64,000 bases of DNA, from contig NZ_CP035422.1 of the NCBI RefSeq assembly GCF_004123675.1, positions 1 to 64,000 of the forward strand, in the 5' to 3' direction. Shown here in pieces: positions 8,561-17,630 of the stretch. A program made the translations under genes and the position numbers. This DNA is from Leisingera sp. NJS204. GTDB taxonomy: Bacteria; Pseudomonadota; Alphaproteobacteria; Rhodobacterales; Rhodobacteraceae. The notes beneath the pieces were generated by a model. The model searched no databases. It was not told the DNA's origin and worked only from the letters and a program-made list of their open reading frames with translations. Every line of letters starts with the position of its first letter. The stretch's first letter is position 1.

Positions 8561-9907
8561 TCAGAACATTGACCCCAAGTCAGAAGCCCCTGTCGGGTAA
8601 GCGGCAGGCATCGCTTTCACCTGCGCCGCCGTCAGCCCCAGCTTGATCGCCAGCGAGAAGACGTTGATCAGCTCGGCATACTCCGGGCCGAACATGTGGG
8701 CTCCGAGGATCTTGCCATCCTTGCCGGTGATAATCTTCGCACCGGCATGTGTTTCACCGATGCGCTTCTGCGAGAACCAGCCCGAGGTGTCGGTGAAGCT
8801 CACCTCCACATCACCCACCTCTCGCGCCTCTTCCTCGAGCAACCCGACCCGCGCCAGCTCGGGTATGGTGAACACCACGCTCGGCACTCCAGTGTAGTCG
8901 GGTTCAGTCCGCTTGCCCTTCAGCATGTTGGAGGCGGCGATCTTACCTTCGAACACAGCTACCGGGGTCAGCGGCTTTCCTGGCGAGGCGGCAGCGTCTC
9001 CGGCCGCATAGATGCGTGGGTTCGACGGAGATTGCAGCCAAGGCATGACCTTCACGCCACCGTGCTCGGTTTCGATATCGGCAGCCGCAAGGTCAAGATG
9101 GTCGATGGCAGGCACCCTACCTGCACCGTGAACGACGAGATCGGCTTCGATGGAATGGCTCTGACCGGCCCTGCGGTAGAGCACCCGGCGCGCCCCATTC
9201 GCGTCCTCGATCCGTTCCATTTCGGCCTCGGCCGCGATCTTAATCCCGGCTTCGCGGCTCCGTTCGAGCAACATCTTTACGAGTTCGGGGTCAAACATCT
9301 TCAACTGGCGTGCGCCGCGGTCGAGGATTGTCACCTCAGCTCCCGCCAGCGCGGCGATATGGGCGAATTCGAAGGAGATGTAGCCGCCACCGACAAAGGC
9401 GATCCGGCGCGGCAGTTCGGCGAGGTTCAGGAAATCGGTGCTGTCGATCAGTCGCTCGGCACCGGGAAATTTCAGCGGCCTCGGCTTTGCGCCCGTAGCA
9501 ATCAGTGCGCGGCGAAAGGCGATCTCGCCGTAGCCGTCGATCTCGATCCGGTCCTCGGCGGTGAAGCGCGCGCGGCCATGTAGCGTTTTCACCCCGGCCT
9601 CTGTCAGCGCACTTTCCATGCTCTCGGGCACCGGGTCGGTGAAGCTCTCCTTGTGCTTCATCAGCGTGGGCCAATCGATCCTGGTCTCTCCTGCGACGCC
9701 CTTGCCTTCGAGCAGCCGCACGGCCTCCACCGCCTCGGCGCCGGCGCGCAGCATCTTCTTCGGGTCGCAGCCCCGGAGTGCGCAGGTGCCGCCATAAGGC
9801 AGCTCGTCGACGATGGCGACGGACCAACCCGCCTGGCTGCATTTTTTCGCGGCGTTGATCCCGGCCATGCCGGCGCCGATGACGATCAGGTCGAGTGTCT
9901 CGGTCAT
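8561..9907 (-). CDS. FAD-dependent pyridine nucleotide-disulfide oxidoreductase
   Basis: A 448-residue enzyme of the glutathione reductase/dihydrolipoyl dehydrogenase/MerA superfamily. The N-terminal FAD-binding motif is VIGAGMAGINAAKKC. The redox-active pair is in GGTCALRGCDPKK (CX4C), the NAD(P)H-binding motif is AFVGGGYISFEFAHIAA, and a second FAD motif is IYAAGDAAAS. It lacks an HMA domain and the C-terminal vicinal cysteines of mercuric reductase, so it is not a second canonical MerA. It has a good Shine-Dalgarno (GAGGAG) before ATG 9907 and ends the mer-side operon. Likely roles are a disulfide or thiol-metal reductase co-expressed with mercury resistance; the substrate is unknown. Confidence 0.85.
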   Translation of the reverse strand: MTETLDLIVIGAGMAGINAAKKCSQAGWSVAIVDELPYGGTCALRGCDPKKMLRAGAEAVEAVRLLEGKGVAGETRIDWPTLMKHKESFTDPVPESMESALTEAGVKTLHGRARFTAEDRIEIDGYGEIAFRRALIATGAKPRPLKFPGAERLIDSTDFLNLAELPRRIAFVGGGYISFEFAHIAALAGAEVTILDRGARQLKMFDPELVKMLLERSREAGIKIAAEAEMERIEDANGARRVLYRRAGQSHSIEADLVVHGAGRVPAIDHLDLAAADIETEHGGVKVMPWLQSPSNPRIYAAGDAAASPGKPLTPVAVFEGKIAASNMLKGKRTEPDYTGVPSVVFTIPELARVGLLEEEAREVGDVEVSFTDTSGWFSQKRIGETHAGAKIITGKDGKILGAHMFGPEYAELINVFSLAIKLGLTAAQVKAMPAAYPTGASDLGSMF

Positions 9908-9952
9908 ATGTGCTCCTCGTTCATGCTTGTCAGTCTGGGGCCGCTTACGCGT

Positions 9953-10315
9953 TCAACGATAGCGACCCATCAATCGTTCACTCAGCCCCCAGATCGCCAT
10001 AGTGCCTCCACCCGTCGCAATGCCGAGCCAACGCCAGCCGTCCTCTCCGAGCGGCACCAGCCCCGTGCCATGGCCCAGCACAGGAAGCGTCATCGCCAGC
10101 AGGAAGGGCCCGGTGTAGCGGCAATGGACCCGGCCACAGCGCCGGGCATTGAACAGGCAGGCACTTCCCATCCACACCAATGCCAGCAACCAGATCCCCA
10201 TCTTGGGTCCATCGGGCAGTGGAATCGCCAGCACCATGGCACCTATCGGCAACCACCAGGCAAGAGCGGCGCCGAGAGTCGAACCGAGGAGGTCGCGCTT
10301 CGATTTTCCGCTCAT
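9953..10315 (-). CDS. Small membrane protein of the mer operon
   Basis: A 120-residue membrane protein beginning at the internal ATG 10315 (MSGKSKRDLL), four bases after the merA stop; the longer upstream frame lies inside merA. Hydrophobic segments are near residues 11-31, 34-53, 65-85 and 96-112. Between the second and third lies ARRCGRVHCRYTG, with a CX4C pair on what would be a loop. It follows merA closely in the same direction, so it probably belongs to the mer transcript. It is not MerT, MerC, MerE or MerF by sequence. A cysteine-bearing mercury transport or accessory role is inference only. Confidence 0.65.
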   Translation of the reverse strand: MSGKSKRDLLGSTLGAALAWWLPIGAMVLAIPLPDGPKMGIWLLALVWMGSACLFNARRCGRVHCRYTGPFLLAMTLPVLGHGTGLVPLGEDGWRWLGIATGGGTMAIWGLSERLMGRYR

Positions 10316-10319
10316 GCCT

Positions 10320-11732
10320 TCACCCAGCGCAGCAACTGAGAGCGGCCACGTCCTTCTCGAAGGTCTGGGCCGCAAGCTTCAGCCCTTCCACTGTCGTGAG
10401 ATAGGGCATGATGGTATCGCCCAACTCCTCGTAGGTGAGCCCGGCTTTCAGCGCCATCGCTGCGGTCTGGATGCTGTCTGCGCCCTCGGGGGCGAGGATC
10501 TGCGCCCCCAGCAGGCGTTTGCTGCCTGCCTCGGCCACCAGCTTGATCAGACCGCGCGTGTCGCGGGCGGCAAGCGCGCGGGGGACTGCGTCGAGCGGCA
10601 GGACCGAGGTGAGGACCTCGTGTCCAGCGGCGCGGGCCTGTGCCTCGCTCAGTCCCACGCCCGCCACCTGCGGATCGGAGAACACGACCCAGGGCATCGT
10701 GCTGTTGTCGTAGCTGCGTGCCTCTCCCGCCACCGCGTTCCGGGCGGCGAGCTTGGCGCCGTAGGCCGCCATATAGACGAACTGGTTGCGCCCTGTGACA
10801 TCGCCAGCGGCCCAGACGTTCGAGTTGGTGGTGCGCATCTGCGCGTCCACCACGATGCCGCCGCGCGCGCCGGTCACGATCCCGGCCGCGCCGAGGTTCA
10901 AGCCATCACTGTTCGGCACCCGCCCGGTGGCAAGCACCAGTCGCTCGGCGATGAAGTTCTCACCCCCGTTACCGGTCAAACGTAGGCCGTCGCCGTCGCG
11001 CACCACGCTCTCGTAGCCGGCGACCCGCGCCAAGCGAATACCCTCGGAAGCGAGGTAGCCCTCCAGTGCTTCGGAAATCTCGGGTTCGGCCTCGGGCAGC
11101 ACACCGCGGCGGCTGACCAGCGTCACCGCGACACCGGCACGGGCGAAGAGCTGCGCAAACTCCACGCCGATATAGCCCGCACCGAGGACCAGCATTGAGG
11201 CGGGTAGAACGGTGAGTTCCAGCGCCGACGTGCTGTCGAGGGCGCCGATATCCTGAATGCCGGGGATCGCGGGCGCGTGGGGACGCGATCCGGTGGCGAT
11301 AACGATCTTCGCTGCCGGGAACGCCGCGTCGTCTACGGTAAGACTGCCTTTGCCGTCGAACCGGGCGCGACCTTCGATGTAGTCCACGTTCTCGTGCCGA
11401 GGCAGCACGTCGGCGTATTTTGCCGCGCGCAACTCCTCAACGAGCGCCTGCTTTTGCGCAACCGTCGCAGTCCAATCAGTCACGCTGGCTTCGGCACTGA
11501 TGCCGTCAAACCGATTGGCGGCGCGGGCGTGGTGAAGGCCCTCCACGGCGCGGATCAGGGCCTTGGAGGGCACGCAGCCCACGTTCACGCAGGTCCCGCC
11601 AATCGTCCCATCGCCGATCAGCGCGACTCGAGCCCCGGCTTCGGCGGCGGTAATGGCGGCCGAAAATCCGGCCGAACCAGCGCCGATCACAGCGAGATCG
11701 TAACCGCCCTTGGGAGTGCAGCAATCTTTCAT
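10320..11732 (-). CDS. merA: Mercuric reductase MerA
   Basis: A 470-residue flavoprotein reducing Hg(II) to volatile Hg(0) with NADPH. It shows the FAD motif VIGAGSAGFSAAITAAEAGA, the redox pair GGTCVNVGCVPSKALIR, the NADPH motif LVLGAGYIGVEFAQLFARAG, VWAAGDVTG, and the diagnostic C-terminal vicinal cysteines (AALSCCAG) that receive Hg(II). It lacks the N-terminal HMA domain of Tn501-type MerA; instead the extreme N-terminus has a vicinal pair (MKDCCTPKGG). It lies downstream of merT-merP-merF in the operon controlled by the divergent merR. Confidence 0.96.
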   Translation of the reverse strand: MKDCCTPKGGYDLAVIGAGSAGFSAAITAAEAGARVALIGDGTIGGTCVNVGCVPSKALIRAVEGLHHARAANRFDGISAEASVTDWTATVAQKQALVEELRAAKYADVLPRHENVDYIEGRARFDGKGSLTVDDAAFPAAKIVIATGSRPHAPAIPGIQDIGALDSTSALELTVLPASMLVLGAGYIGVEFAQLFARAGVAVTLVSRRGVLPEAEPEISEALEGYLASEGIRLARVAGYESVVRDGDGLRLTGNGGENFIAERLVLATGRVPNSDGLNLGAAGIVTGARGGIVVDAQMRTTNSNVWAAGDVTGRNQFVYMAAYGAKLAARNAVAGEARSYDNSTMPWVVFSDPQVAGVGLSEAQARAAGHEVLTSVLPLDAVPRALAARDTRGLIKLVAEAGSKRLLGAQILAPEGADSIQTAAMALKAGLTYEELGDTIMPYLTTVEGLKLAAQTFEKDVAALSCCAG

Positions 11733-11744
11733 ATCATTCTCTCT

Positions 11745-11972
11745 TCAATTCGTGCGTTGGCGCCGCCAGAGCGCAAAAATGGTGATGCCGATGAACACTG
11801 CCAGCGCCGGCAGGAGCACGAAGTCGAGCCAGCCCAGCATGGCCGAGAGCCCGACCGCGCCCAGCAGGACCACAAGGACCGGGGTGAAGCAGCACAGCGC
11901 CACCAGGACGGTGCCGATCAGCCCGTATTTCAGCATGCGGTCGTCCTTGGGGTTTGTCTCGCGCTCGCTCAC
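11745..11972 (-). CDS. merF: MerF mercury uptake protein
   Basis: A 75-residue membrane protein with two transmembrane helices (about residues 17-40 and 45-67). The vicinal cysteine pair sits in the first helix (LVALCCFTPVLVVLLGAVGL), matching MerF, which carries Hg(II) across the inner membrane to MerA. Length is slightly below the usual 81 residues. It overlaps the merP stop by four bases and precedes merA by 12 bases. Confidence 0.92.
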   Translation of the reverse strand: MSERETNPKDDRMLKYGLIGTVLVALCCFTPVLVVLLGAVGLSAMLGWLDFVLLPALAVFIGITIFALWRRQRTN

Positions 11973-12265
11973 GAGACGTCTTCCTGGGCCACTGTTGCTC
12001 CATAGCCCACTCCGGTGACGGCGGCGATCAGCTGGTCCGGGTCGGTGGCGAGATCGTCATAGTGCAGGACGTAAACGCCATCCTCGGCCTCGCCCTCGAG
12101 GAATTCCGCGATCTCCACAGTCTCCACGCGCTTGAGCGCAGTGGCGACGATATAGCTGCACGAGGGGCAGGTCAGACCAGTGACGTGCAGGCGGGTCTCG
12201 GCTTCGGCTGCAAAGATCGCGGTCGGCGAGATCCAGAGGATGGCAGCGAGTAACACTTGTCTCAT
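11969..12265 (-). CDS. merP: MerP periplasmic mercury-binding protein
   Basis: A 98-residue exported HMA-domain protein. The start is ATG 12265 (MRQVLLAAILW); a longer upstream frame overlaps merT and is not used. A signal peptide ends near IFAAEA. The metal site is GLTCPSCSYIV (CX2C), a variant of the usual GMTCxxC. MerP scavenges Hg(II) in the periplasm and passes it to MerT/MerF. The C-terminal half is more acidic than Tn501 MerP. It is 14 bases downstream of merT. Confidence 0.92.
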   Translation of the reverse strand: MRQVLLAAILWISPTAIFAAEAETRLHVTGLTCPSCSYIVATALKRVETVEIAEFLEGEAEDGVYVLHYDDLATDPDQLIAAVTGVGYGATVAQEDVS

Positions 12266-12279
12266 GATGGGCTCCGATA

Positions 12280-12678
12280 TCAGAAGGTTAGGATGCGCGG
12301 CGCGACATAGGGAAAGACCAAGGCCAGCAGCACCACGGCCAGCGCACCCCAAAGCAGTCCGCGCATCAGGCCGCGATCCACCGGGCGCGCGCAGACCCCG
12401 GTGCCACAGTCCTCGGCAGACACAGGTCGGTAAGCCTTCCAGAATCCATAGCCGAGCGCCGCCAAGGCGAAGGAGAGGGTTATCCACTTGTAGGAGTAGA
12501 GCGCTGTAAGTTGGCCGATGAAGACCCCGGTGACGCCAAGGCTAACCAGGACCAGCGGCAGGATGCAGCAGGAGGTCATCGCCAGCGCCCCGAGCACCCC
12601 GGCGCCAGTGGCGGTCCATCCGGTCCTGTCGGGGCTGTCGCCCTCCCAACGTTCGGTATCGTTCGTCTCGATCGTCAT
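12280..12678 (-). CDS. merT: MerT mercury transport protein
   Basis: A 132-residue inner-membrane transporter. The start is taken at ATG 12678 (MTIETND) with RBS GGGTGA; the longer frame from 12753 would run through the mer promoter. Three hydrophobic segments are visible, with vicinal cysteines in the first (AMTSCCILPLVLVSLGVTG) and the cytoplasmic-loop pair ECGxGxC-like DCGTGVCA, the known Hg(II) relay sites of MerT. It is the first gene of the mer operon. Confidence 0.94.
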   Translation of the reverse strand: MTIETNDTERWEGDSPDRTGWTATGAGVLGALAMTSCCILPLVLVSLGVTGVFIGQLTALYSYKWITLSFALAALGYGFWKAYRPVSAEDCGTGVCARPVDRGLMRGLLWGALAVVLLALVFPYVAPRILTF

Positions 12679-12709
12679 CGTGTCACCCTGTTGTCGTTCG
12701 ATGACTGAC

Positions 12710-12740
12710 AAGATAGGGTCTGTAGCAGCTACAGGATCAA
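12710..12740 (-). promoter_or_regulatory. merT promoter with MerR operator (19-bp spacer)
   Basis: On the minus strand a -35 TTGATC (12740-12735) and -10 TATCTT (12715-12710) are separated by 19 bp, the overlong spacer that MerR proteins correct by DNA untwisting. The spacer contains the perfect 7-1-7 dyad CTGTAGC-A-GCTACAG (12720-12734), a mer-type operator. It lies between divergent merR and merT. Confidence 0.88.
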
Positions 12741-12751
12741 GGAGAAATTTC

Positions 12752-13186
12752 ATGTCGGCTGATCACGCCCCCGCGAGCGAGCTCAAACGCTCCGATCTGG
12801 CCAGGCTGACCGGCTGCAACCTCGAGACGATCCGTTATTACGAAAATGTCGGCCTGGTGCCTGATCCGCCACGCACCGCATCGGGCCATCGCCGCTACAG
12901 CACGGCACATGTGGAGCGGCTGAACTTCGTGATGCGCGCGCGGGACCTTGGCTTTACTATGGAAGAGATCCGCGGGCTGCTATCTCTCGTCGATCGCGGC
13001 AGCCACACTTGTGCCGAGGTCGAGCGGATGGGGCGCCACCATCTCGAGGTAGTGCGCGACAAGATCCGCGATCTCCAAGTGATCGAGACCGTGCTCGCTC
13101 AGACAATCGCACGCTGCACCGGCTCGGACACACCAGATTGCCCCCTGCTCGACGTCCTTAGTGCGGGACAGACCAAGTCAGAGTAA
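12752..13186 (+). CDS. merR: MerR mercury-responsive activator/repressor
   Basis: A 144-residue MerR regulator starting at ATG 12752, with RBS AAGGAG immediately upstream. The winged helix-turn-helix includes LARLTGCNLETIRYYENVGL and SGHRRYS. A long dimerisation helix follows. Three cysteines at the Hg(II)-binding positions are present: SHTCAEV before the helix, then ARCTGSDTPDCPLLDV after it. It represses and, with Hg(II), activates the divergent merTPFA promoter at 12710-12740. It ends 93 bases before the convergent virD4 gene. Confidence 0.95.
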   Translation: MSADHAPASELKRSDLARLTGCNLETIRYYENVGLVPDPPRTASGHRRYSTAHVERLNFVMRARDLGFTMEEIRGLLSLVDRGSHTCAEVERMGRHHLEVVRDKIRDLQVIETVLAQTIARCTGSDTPDCPLLDVLSAGQTKSE

Positions 13187-13278
13187 TCAGAAAGCTCGGT
13201 GGAATAGCTGTCATACACGCGAATTGCAGCGAATGGCCGTTGTCCGCCCTCTATGACCGTCAGACCATGCCCACCGCC

Positions 13279-15294
13279 CTACCGGTGAATTGGCTTTTTG
13301 CCACCCTCCTCCTCTCGCAGCATCTCTTCCATTTCATCCAATCCATCGACAGCAGAGCGCATCTGCGCCTCATCATCCACGCCCACTGTCTCGGCATCCG
13401 CAACCTGGCCCCCAAAATCCATTTCCATCTGTCGCTGTTCCTCGGCGATTACGGCTTGAACGACAGGCGCAGTCTTCTTTGGGGTGACATCGGTTTGCCC
13501 TGACGATTGGCCATCAGCAGCGTGGCGTGCGGCCTCAACGTCGGCGTCGGGTCCGCCTGCTCCGTCCGAAGGCGGCGTCATCGGCATGGCGCGCACACTC
13601 AGCGGCAGCGTGCCCTGCGGCCCCCCTCCCCCCGGCTTCGGAAACGGCAACTCCCCCGTCTGCGCCGCGTGGATCGCCTTGAACAGCCGATCGTCAAAAT
13701 ATTGGATCCGCTTCGCGCGGACCGGCATCTGGGCATCGATCACCATGACGATCTCGTCGAGCGGCAGGCGGCGCGCCTCATCCTCGGGCAGGAGAGAGCT
13801 TTCTTCGGTCCGGGTGGACTGGCTGCGTCCTTCAAAGGGGTTCTTGCCGATGGACTGGGAGCGCGTGATGACGGTCTTCGTGGTCTTGCCAACCGCCTTG
13901 CTCAGCTCTTCGACGGTCTTCTCATCAGAAGGCGTCAGGTAGAGCTTCACGCCCGCGTTGCCCTGCAGGGCGCGGCGGGTGTTCTCGCCGTAGATTTCAT
14001 CGAGGGCGGGGATGGTTTGCGTGACCACAGCCAAATGCCCGCGATAGGTGCGCAGGGTCTCGATGCTCTCGACCACGATGGGCATCTTGCCCAAGCGATT
14101 GAACTCGTCGAGCATGATCATCACTGGCCACTGCTCATCCGGCCCGGGGTCCTTTTCCTGCATCGCCGAGAGGAGATCGGAGAAGAAGAGCCGGATCAGC
14201 GGCGCGAGGGGTTTCACCATCAGCGGCTGGACCACGAGATAGACCGAAAAAGGCTTCTTGCGGATCGTGCGGAAATCAAAGTCCGAGACTGCCGTCGCCT
14301 CATCGATGGCCGGGTTCTGCCATTGATCGAGCCCCGAGGTCATCAGGAGCGAGACGTAAGAGGTCAGCGTGTCATTATTGGTCGAGGCCAGCCGGGTGAA
14401 GATCAGCTTGGCGGCCCTGTTGTCGACCTCGTGGCCGCGCGCGAAGTATTCCTTCTGCTTGTTCCCGCCCGAGGCGGCGATCCGATAGATTTCGCCCAAG
14501 GTGGGGCGCTTGCGCTGGAAGGCCAAGAGCCCTGCCGCCACGAAGAGATCGATCCCGCCCTTGAGGAGGCCCTGCACCCGGTCATTGTCGCTCTGCAGGA
14601 ACAGCGTCGCCAGGAGCTGCAGTTCCATCTGCTGGCGCGCGGGATCTTTCAGTTGATGGATGCGCAGGAGCGGGTTGTAGCGATGGGTGCGCTTGCCCTC
14701 CCAATCGGTGGGGGCAAAGCGATAGACCTTGTCGCCTTGGCCTGCGCGGTGCCGGGCCGTTGCCTCGAAACACTCGCCCTTCACATCGAGCGTCACGGCG
14801 GAGCCTTGCCAGGTCAGCAGGTTCGGAATGACGAAGCCCGTAGTCTTGCCGCGACCGGTGGGGGCCACGATCAGCGCATGCGGGAAAACCTTCGAGCAGA
14901 TGTAATTGGCGCGGGAGCCCGGCGGCCCCAGCTTGCCGAGGATGAACCCGGTGCCGGGCGCCCCGAAGAACCCATTGGCCTTCATCTCGCGCGCGGTCTG
15001 CCAATGGGTCTGGCCAAAGCGTGTCAGGGCGGACCCCGAGAGGGCGAGGCTCAGCATCAGGCCGGCGGCAGCGAAGCTGCCGATGATCAGGTGAATAAGT
15101 TGCGCATCCTCCGGGCGGCGGTCCAGGATCGCCAGATAGTTCTGCGCGATATATGCAAAGTCGATCTCGGCCCCGAAGCCGAGATCCTGGTAGGTCAGCA
15201 CCGCCGAGGCGATGGTATAGCCCATGGCCCCGGTCACCAGCGTCACCAGCAGGACGCCTGTGGCGATCCGCGCTTTTCCCATGGAGGCGCTCAA
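13279..15294 (-). CDS. virD4: VirD4/TraG type IV coupling protein
   Basis: A 671-residue coupling protein that docks the relaxosome to the T4SS. Two N-terminal transmembrane helices (about residues 8-32 and 66-90) are followed by the nucleotide-binding domain with Walker A APTGRGKT (144-151), VTLDVKGECFE, Walker B VMIMLDEFNRLGKM and VTQTIPALDEIYG. The last 100 residues are acidic, Pro/Gln-rich and likely the substrate-contacting tail. It starts inside the last codons of the relaxase gene (four-base overlap), giving a relaxase-virD4 operon on the minus strand. Confidence 0.95.
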   Translation of the reverse strand: MSASMGKARIATGVLLVTLVTGAMGYTIASAVLTYQDLGFGAEIDFAYIAQNYLAILDRRPEDAQLIHLIIGSFAAAGLMLSLALSGSALTRFGQTHWQTAREMKANGFFGAPGTGFILGKLGPPGSRANYICSKVFPHALIVAPTGRGKTTGFVIPNLLTWQGSAVTLDVKGECFEATARHRAGQGDKVYRFAPTDWEGKRTHRYNPLLRIHQLKDPARQQMELQLLATLFLQSDNDRVQGLLKGGIDLFVAAGLLAFQRKRPTLGEIYRIAASGGNKQKEYFARGHEVDNRAAKLIFTRLASTNNDTLTSYVSLLMTSGLDQWQNPAIDEATAVSDFDFRTIRKKPFSVYLVVQPLMVKPLAPLIRLFFSDLLSAMQEKDPGPDEQWPVMIMLDEFNRLGKMPIVVESIETLRTYRGHLAVVTQTIPALDEIYGENTRRALQGNAGVKLYLTPSDEKTVEELSKAVGKTTKTVITRSQSIGKNPFEGRSQSTRTEESSLLPEDEARRLPLDEIVMVIDAQMPVRAKRIQYFDDRLFKAIHAAQTGELPFPKPGGGGPQGTLPLSVRAMPMTPPSDGAGGPDADVEAARHAADGQSSGQTDVTPKKTAPVVQAVIAEEQRQMEMDFGGQVADAETVGVDDEAQMRSAVDGLDEMEEMLREEEGGKKPIHR

Positions 15295-17630
15295 TGGACT
15301 TGGCCCCGCTCGGTCTCGCCATCCACGTCTGTCGGGCGGTGCTTTTCATATTCGGTGTCGGCAAGATCATCGACCACCTGGCGCAAGGCCTCCGTGTTGG
15401 CCGTCGCTGCATCCGATTGCAGGTAGACCTTGGCGACATAGAGCCGGTCGAGACGGTCCTCGAGAACCTTTTCCAGCGCATCGGCATCGCCAGATGTGAG
15501 CCGCTCAAGTTGACGGTTATCAAGCACCCGCGCGATCTCGTCGCGGAAGGCGTCCCGCTCCGCCTCGCTCTCGAAGGGCGCGGACAACTCCCCCGCCCGC
15601 TCATGGTCCAGAACACGCGCAATCTCGTCTGCGAGGCGGTCGGCATTGTCAGACCGCGGCGCAGTTTCATCGCGGGTTGCGAGGATGTCGTCGCGCGTGC
15701 CAGACCCGAGCCTGTCGCGCAACTCGTTTTCGCGGCGGACCTGATTGATGACCTCCGTGTCCCGGCTCTCGACGACGGCCGCATAGGTCGCGCCAAGCCC
15801 GCGGGCGAGGTGGGACGGCATGTCCGGATAGCGCGCGCGCAAGTCATCCGTGACAGCATCTGCAACCGGCACGCGGAGGTCGCGTCCCTCCATGATGCGG
15901 TCGACCTCGCGGGTGATCTCGCTGGCGCGGGCCGCATCGGTGATGGTCTCCCTGTAAGGCTCAGACCGGTCGATCACATCGCCGGGACGTGCGAGCAAGT
16001 CCGGGTGTGCCTCGAGATACGCGCGCTGCTCCGTCTCGATCCGACGCTCCGCCCGCGAGACCACTTCCCAGTCCCGGTCCTCCACCTGCTGCGCTGTCAG
16101 GCCCTCTGCGCGCATCTCCTGACGGATTGTCCCTTCCATCGCCCGGACCGCGTCCCGGTGATAATGGAACCGCTCGCTGATCGGTTCCGCTTCCATGACA
16201 CCATCCCGGCGCAGCACCTTCTCCTGTTCCAGCATCGTGCCAAGTTCGACGTGCACATCGTTGAGAATGTCGCGGGCCTGTTCCAGATCGGCGCGGCGTT
16301 CGAGGTTCAGATCGCGCGCCTCGGCCACCTTGGAGAGATCATTGGCGATCCATTGATGCTCAAGCGCTGCATTTGAGGCGCCCGTCTCGATCCGGGCCAC
16401 CACTTCCGATGTGCTGATCCCCGTGCCCCGTAGTGCTACGTCAATGCGCGATCTCAAGTCGGGCTCGGCCAGTCGCTCGCGCTGGCTGGCGTCGATATTG
16501 GCTTCAGAATAGATCCCCCCCTCCGAGGGGGCCTCTGATAGCGAGCCCGAGCGCAGCCCCAAGGGCTGCATGTGCTGGACCTGCGCCTGGATCTCGATGA
16601 GGCGTTTTTCCAGCACGGGACGTTCCGCGTCAGACTTCTCGGCGATCATGCCCTGCACCCGCGCGAGCTTTTCCGCATAGAGGCTTCTGAGATCCTCGAA
16701 GCTTTGATCCTCGGCCATATACACATCTCCTGTTCGGTCCACCTGCCCGCCATGGGCCAACACCTCGCCCGCGCGGAAGAGCGCCGCGGCGATGTCTTCG
16801 CGGGCCTCCCGGGAGGCCTCTGTGGCCAGCGAATGGTAGACGGTTCTGGTGTTGGCGATCTCCGCCAGCGTCCGGGTCAGGTCTGTCCCCACACGCTCGC
16901 GCTCGCGGGGCGCGCGACCCTCTTCTTTCGCCGCATAAACCTCGCTGGTCCGGGCTGGGTAATGCACAACCCCGCGATCCACCCGCCGCGTGGCTTCCAG
17001 CCGCACACCGTACTTCTCGGCCTCCTCGACCATGGCGAGGCGGAAGTCGTCATAGTTGAAGCGATGGTTGCGCCCCAGAAAGAAGAACTCACCTTCCTGC
17101 GAGCGGCGGTTCAGCACCAGATGCGCATGGGGGTGATCTCGGTCCTCATGCACCGCGATGATGTAATCGAAATGCCCCGCGTCGGTCTGGAAGAACCGCT
17201 CGGCCACATCGGTCGCGATGTCGCGCACATCCTCTCCACGCGTGCCGATCGGGAAGGACATGAGCATATGTGTTGTCTGCCCGAGCTTCGGCTTGAAGCC
17301 CGCATCCCACCGCTTGGCAAAGCGCTCTGTGAGGTCCTTGATGTCACCCGCCTCGAGCTTCGCCTTGCCATCCAGAAACCCGCTACTGTCGACGATATGG
17401 GTGGACTTGGTGGTGAGGTAATCGAGCTGGTTTGCGAGCTGCGATTTGGTATGCGTGCCCCCGCCCCGGATCGCCTTGAAGACCGCCGGCCGGTGCCCTG
17501 CTGCCGCGCGCACAAGCTGGGTCTGCTTGGCGACATGCAGCCCCTGCATCGAGCCCCGGATCCGGCTCCAGCCGTCTCGGAAGACCTCGCCCGTGACGGC
17601 GTCGACAGCATCATTCAGCCGCATGGGCAA
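15291..17630 (-). CDS. VirD2-like relaxase (MOBP-type)
   Basis: A 779-residue mobilisation nuclease. The N-terminal relaxase domain shows a candidate catalytic Tyr71 in NQLDYLTTK, a motif around HMLMSFPIGT (about 121-130), and the metal-binding three-His motif HEDRDHPHAHLVLN (His166, His168, His170). The remaining 500 residues are long charged helices with repeated Glu/Arg heptads, probably the region recognised by VirD4. The protein nicks oriT and pilots the strand through the T4SS. The start overlaps the upstream accessory gene by 20 bases; an alternative ATG is two codons further in. Confidence 0.92.
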   Translation of the reverse strand: MPMRLNDAVDAVTGEVFRDGWSRIRGSMQGLHVAKQTQLVRAAAGHRPAVFKAIRGGGTHTKSQLANQLDYLTTKSTHIVDSSGFLDGKAKLEAGDIKDLTERFAKRWDAGFKPKLGQTTHMLMSFPIGTRGEDVRDIATDVAERFFQTDAGHFDYIIAVHEDRDHPHAHLVLNRRSQEGEFFFLGRNHRFNYDDFRLAMVEEAEKYGVRLEATRRVDRGVVHYPARTSEVYAAKEEGRAPRERERVGTDLTRTLAEIANTRTVYHSLATEASREAREDIAAALFRAGEVLAHGGQVDRTGDVYMAEDQSFEDLRSLYAEKLARVQGMIAEKSDAERPVLEKRLIEIQAQVQHMQPLGLRSGSLSEAPSEGGIYSEANIDASQRERLAEPDLRSRIDVALRGTGISTSEVVARIETGASNAALEHQWIANDLSKVAEARDLNLERRADLEQARDILNDVHVELGTMLEQEKVLRRDGVMEAEPISERFHYHRDAVRAMEGTIRQEMRAEGLTAQQVEDRDWEVVSRAERRIETEQRAYLEAHPDLLARPGDVIDRSEPYRETITDAARASEITREVDRIMEGRDLRVPVADAVTDDLRARYPDMPSHLARGLGATYAAVVESRDTEVINQVRRENELRDRLGSGTRDDILATRDETAPRSDNADRLADEIARVLDHERAGELSAPFESEAERDAFRDEIARVLDNRQLERLTSGDADALEKVLEDRLDRLYVAKVYLQSDAATANTEALRQVVDDLADTEYEKHRPTDVDGETERGQVH

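Noticed and set aside
8561-9907. Second mercuric reductase
   Set aside because: It lacks the C-terminal vicinal cysteines that accept Hg(II); it is only a superfamily member.
13507-15426. 639-codon plus-strand open frame
   Set aside because: It is antisense to virD4, whose motifs are complete; the frame is a by-product of GC-rich third positions and its product is low-complexity His/Arg/Glu.
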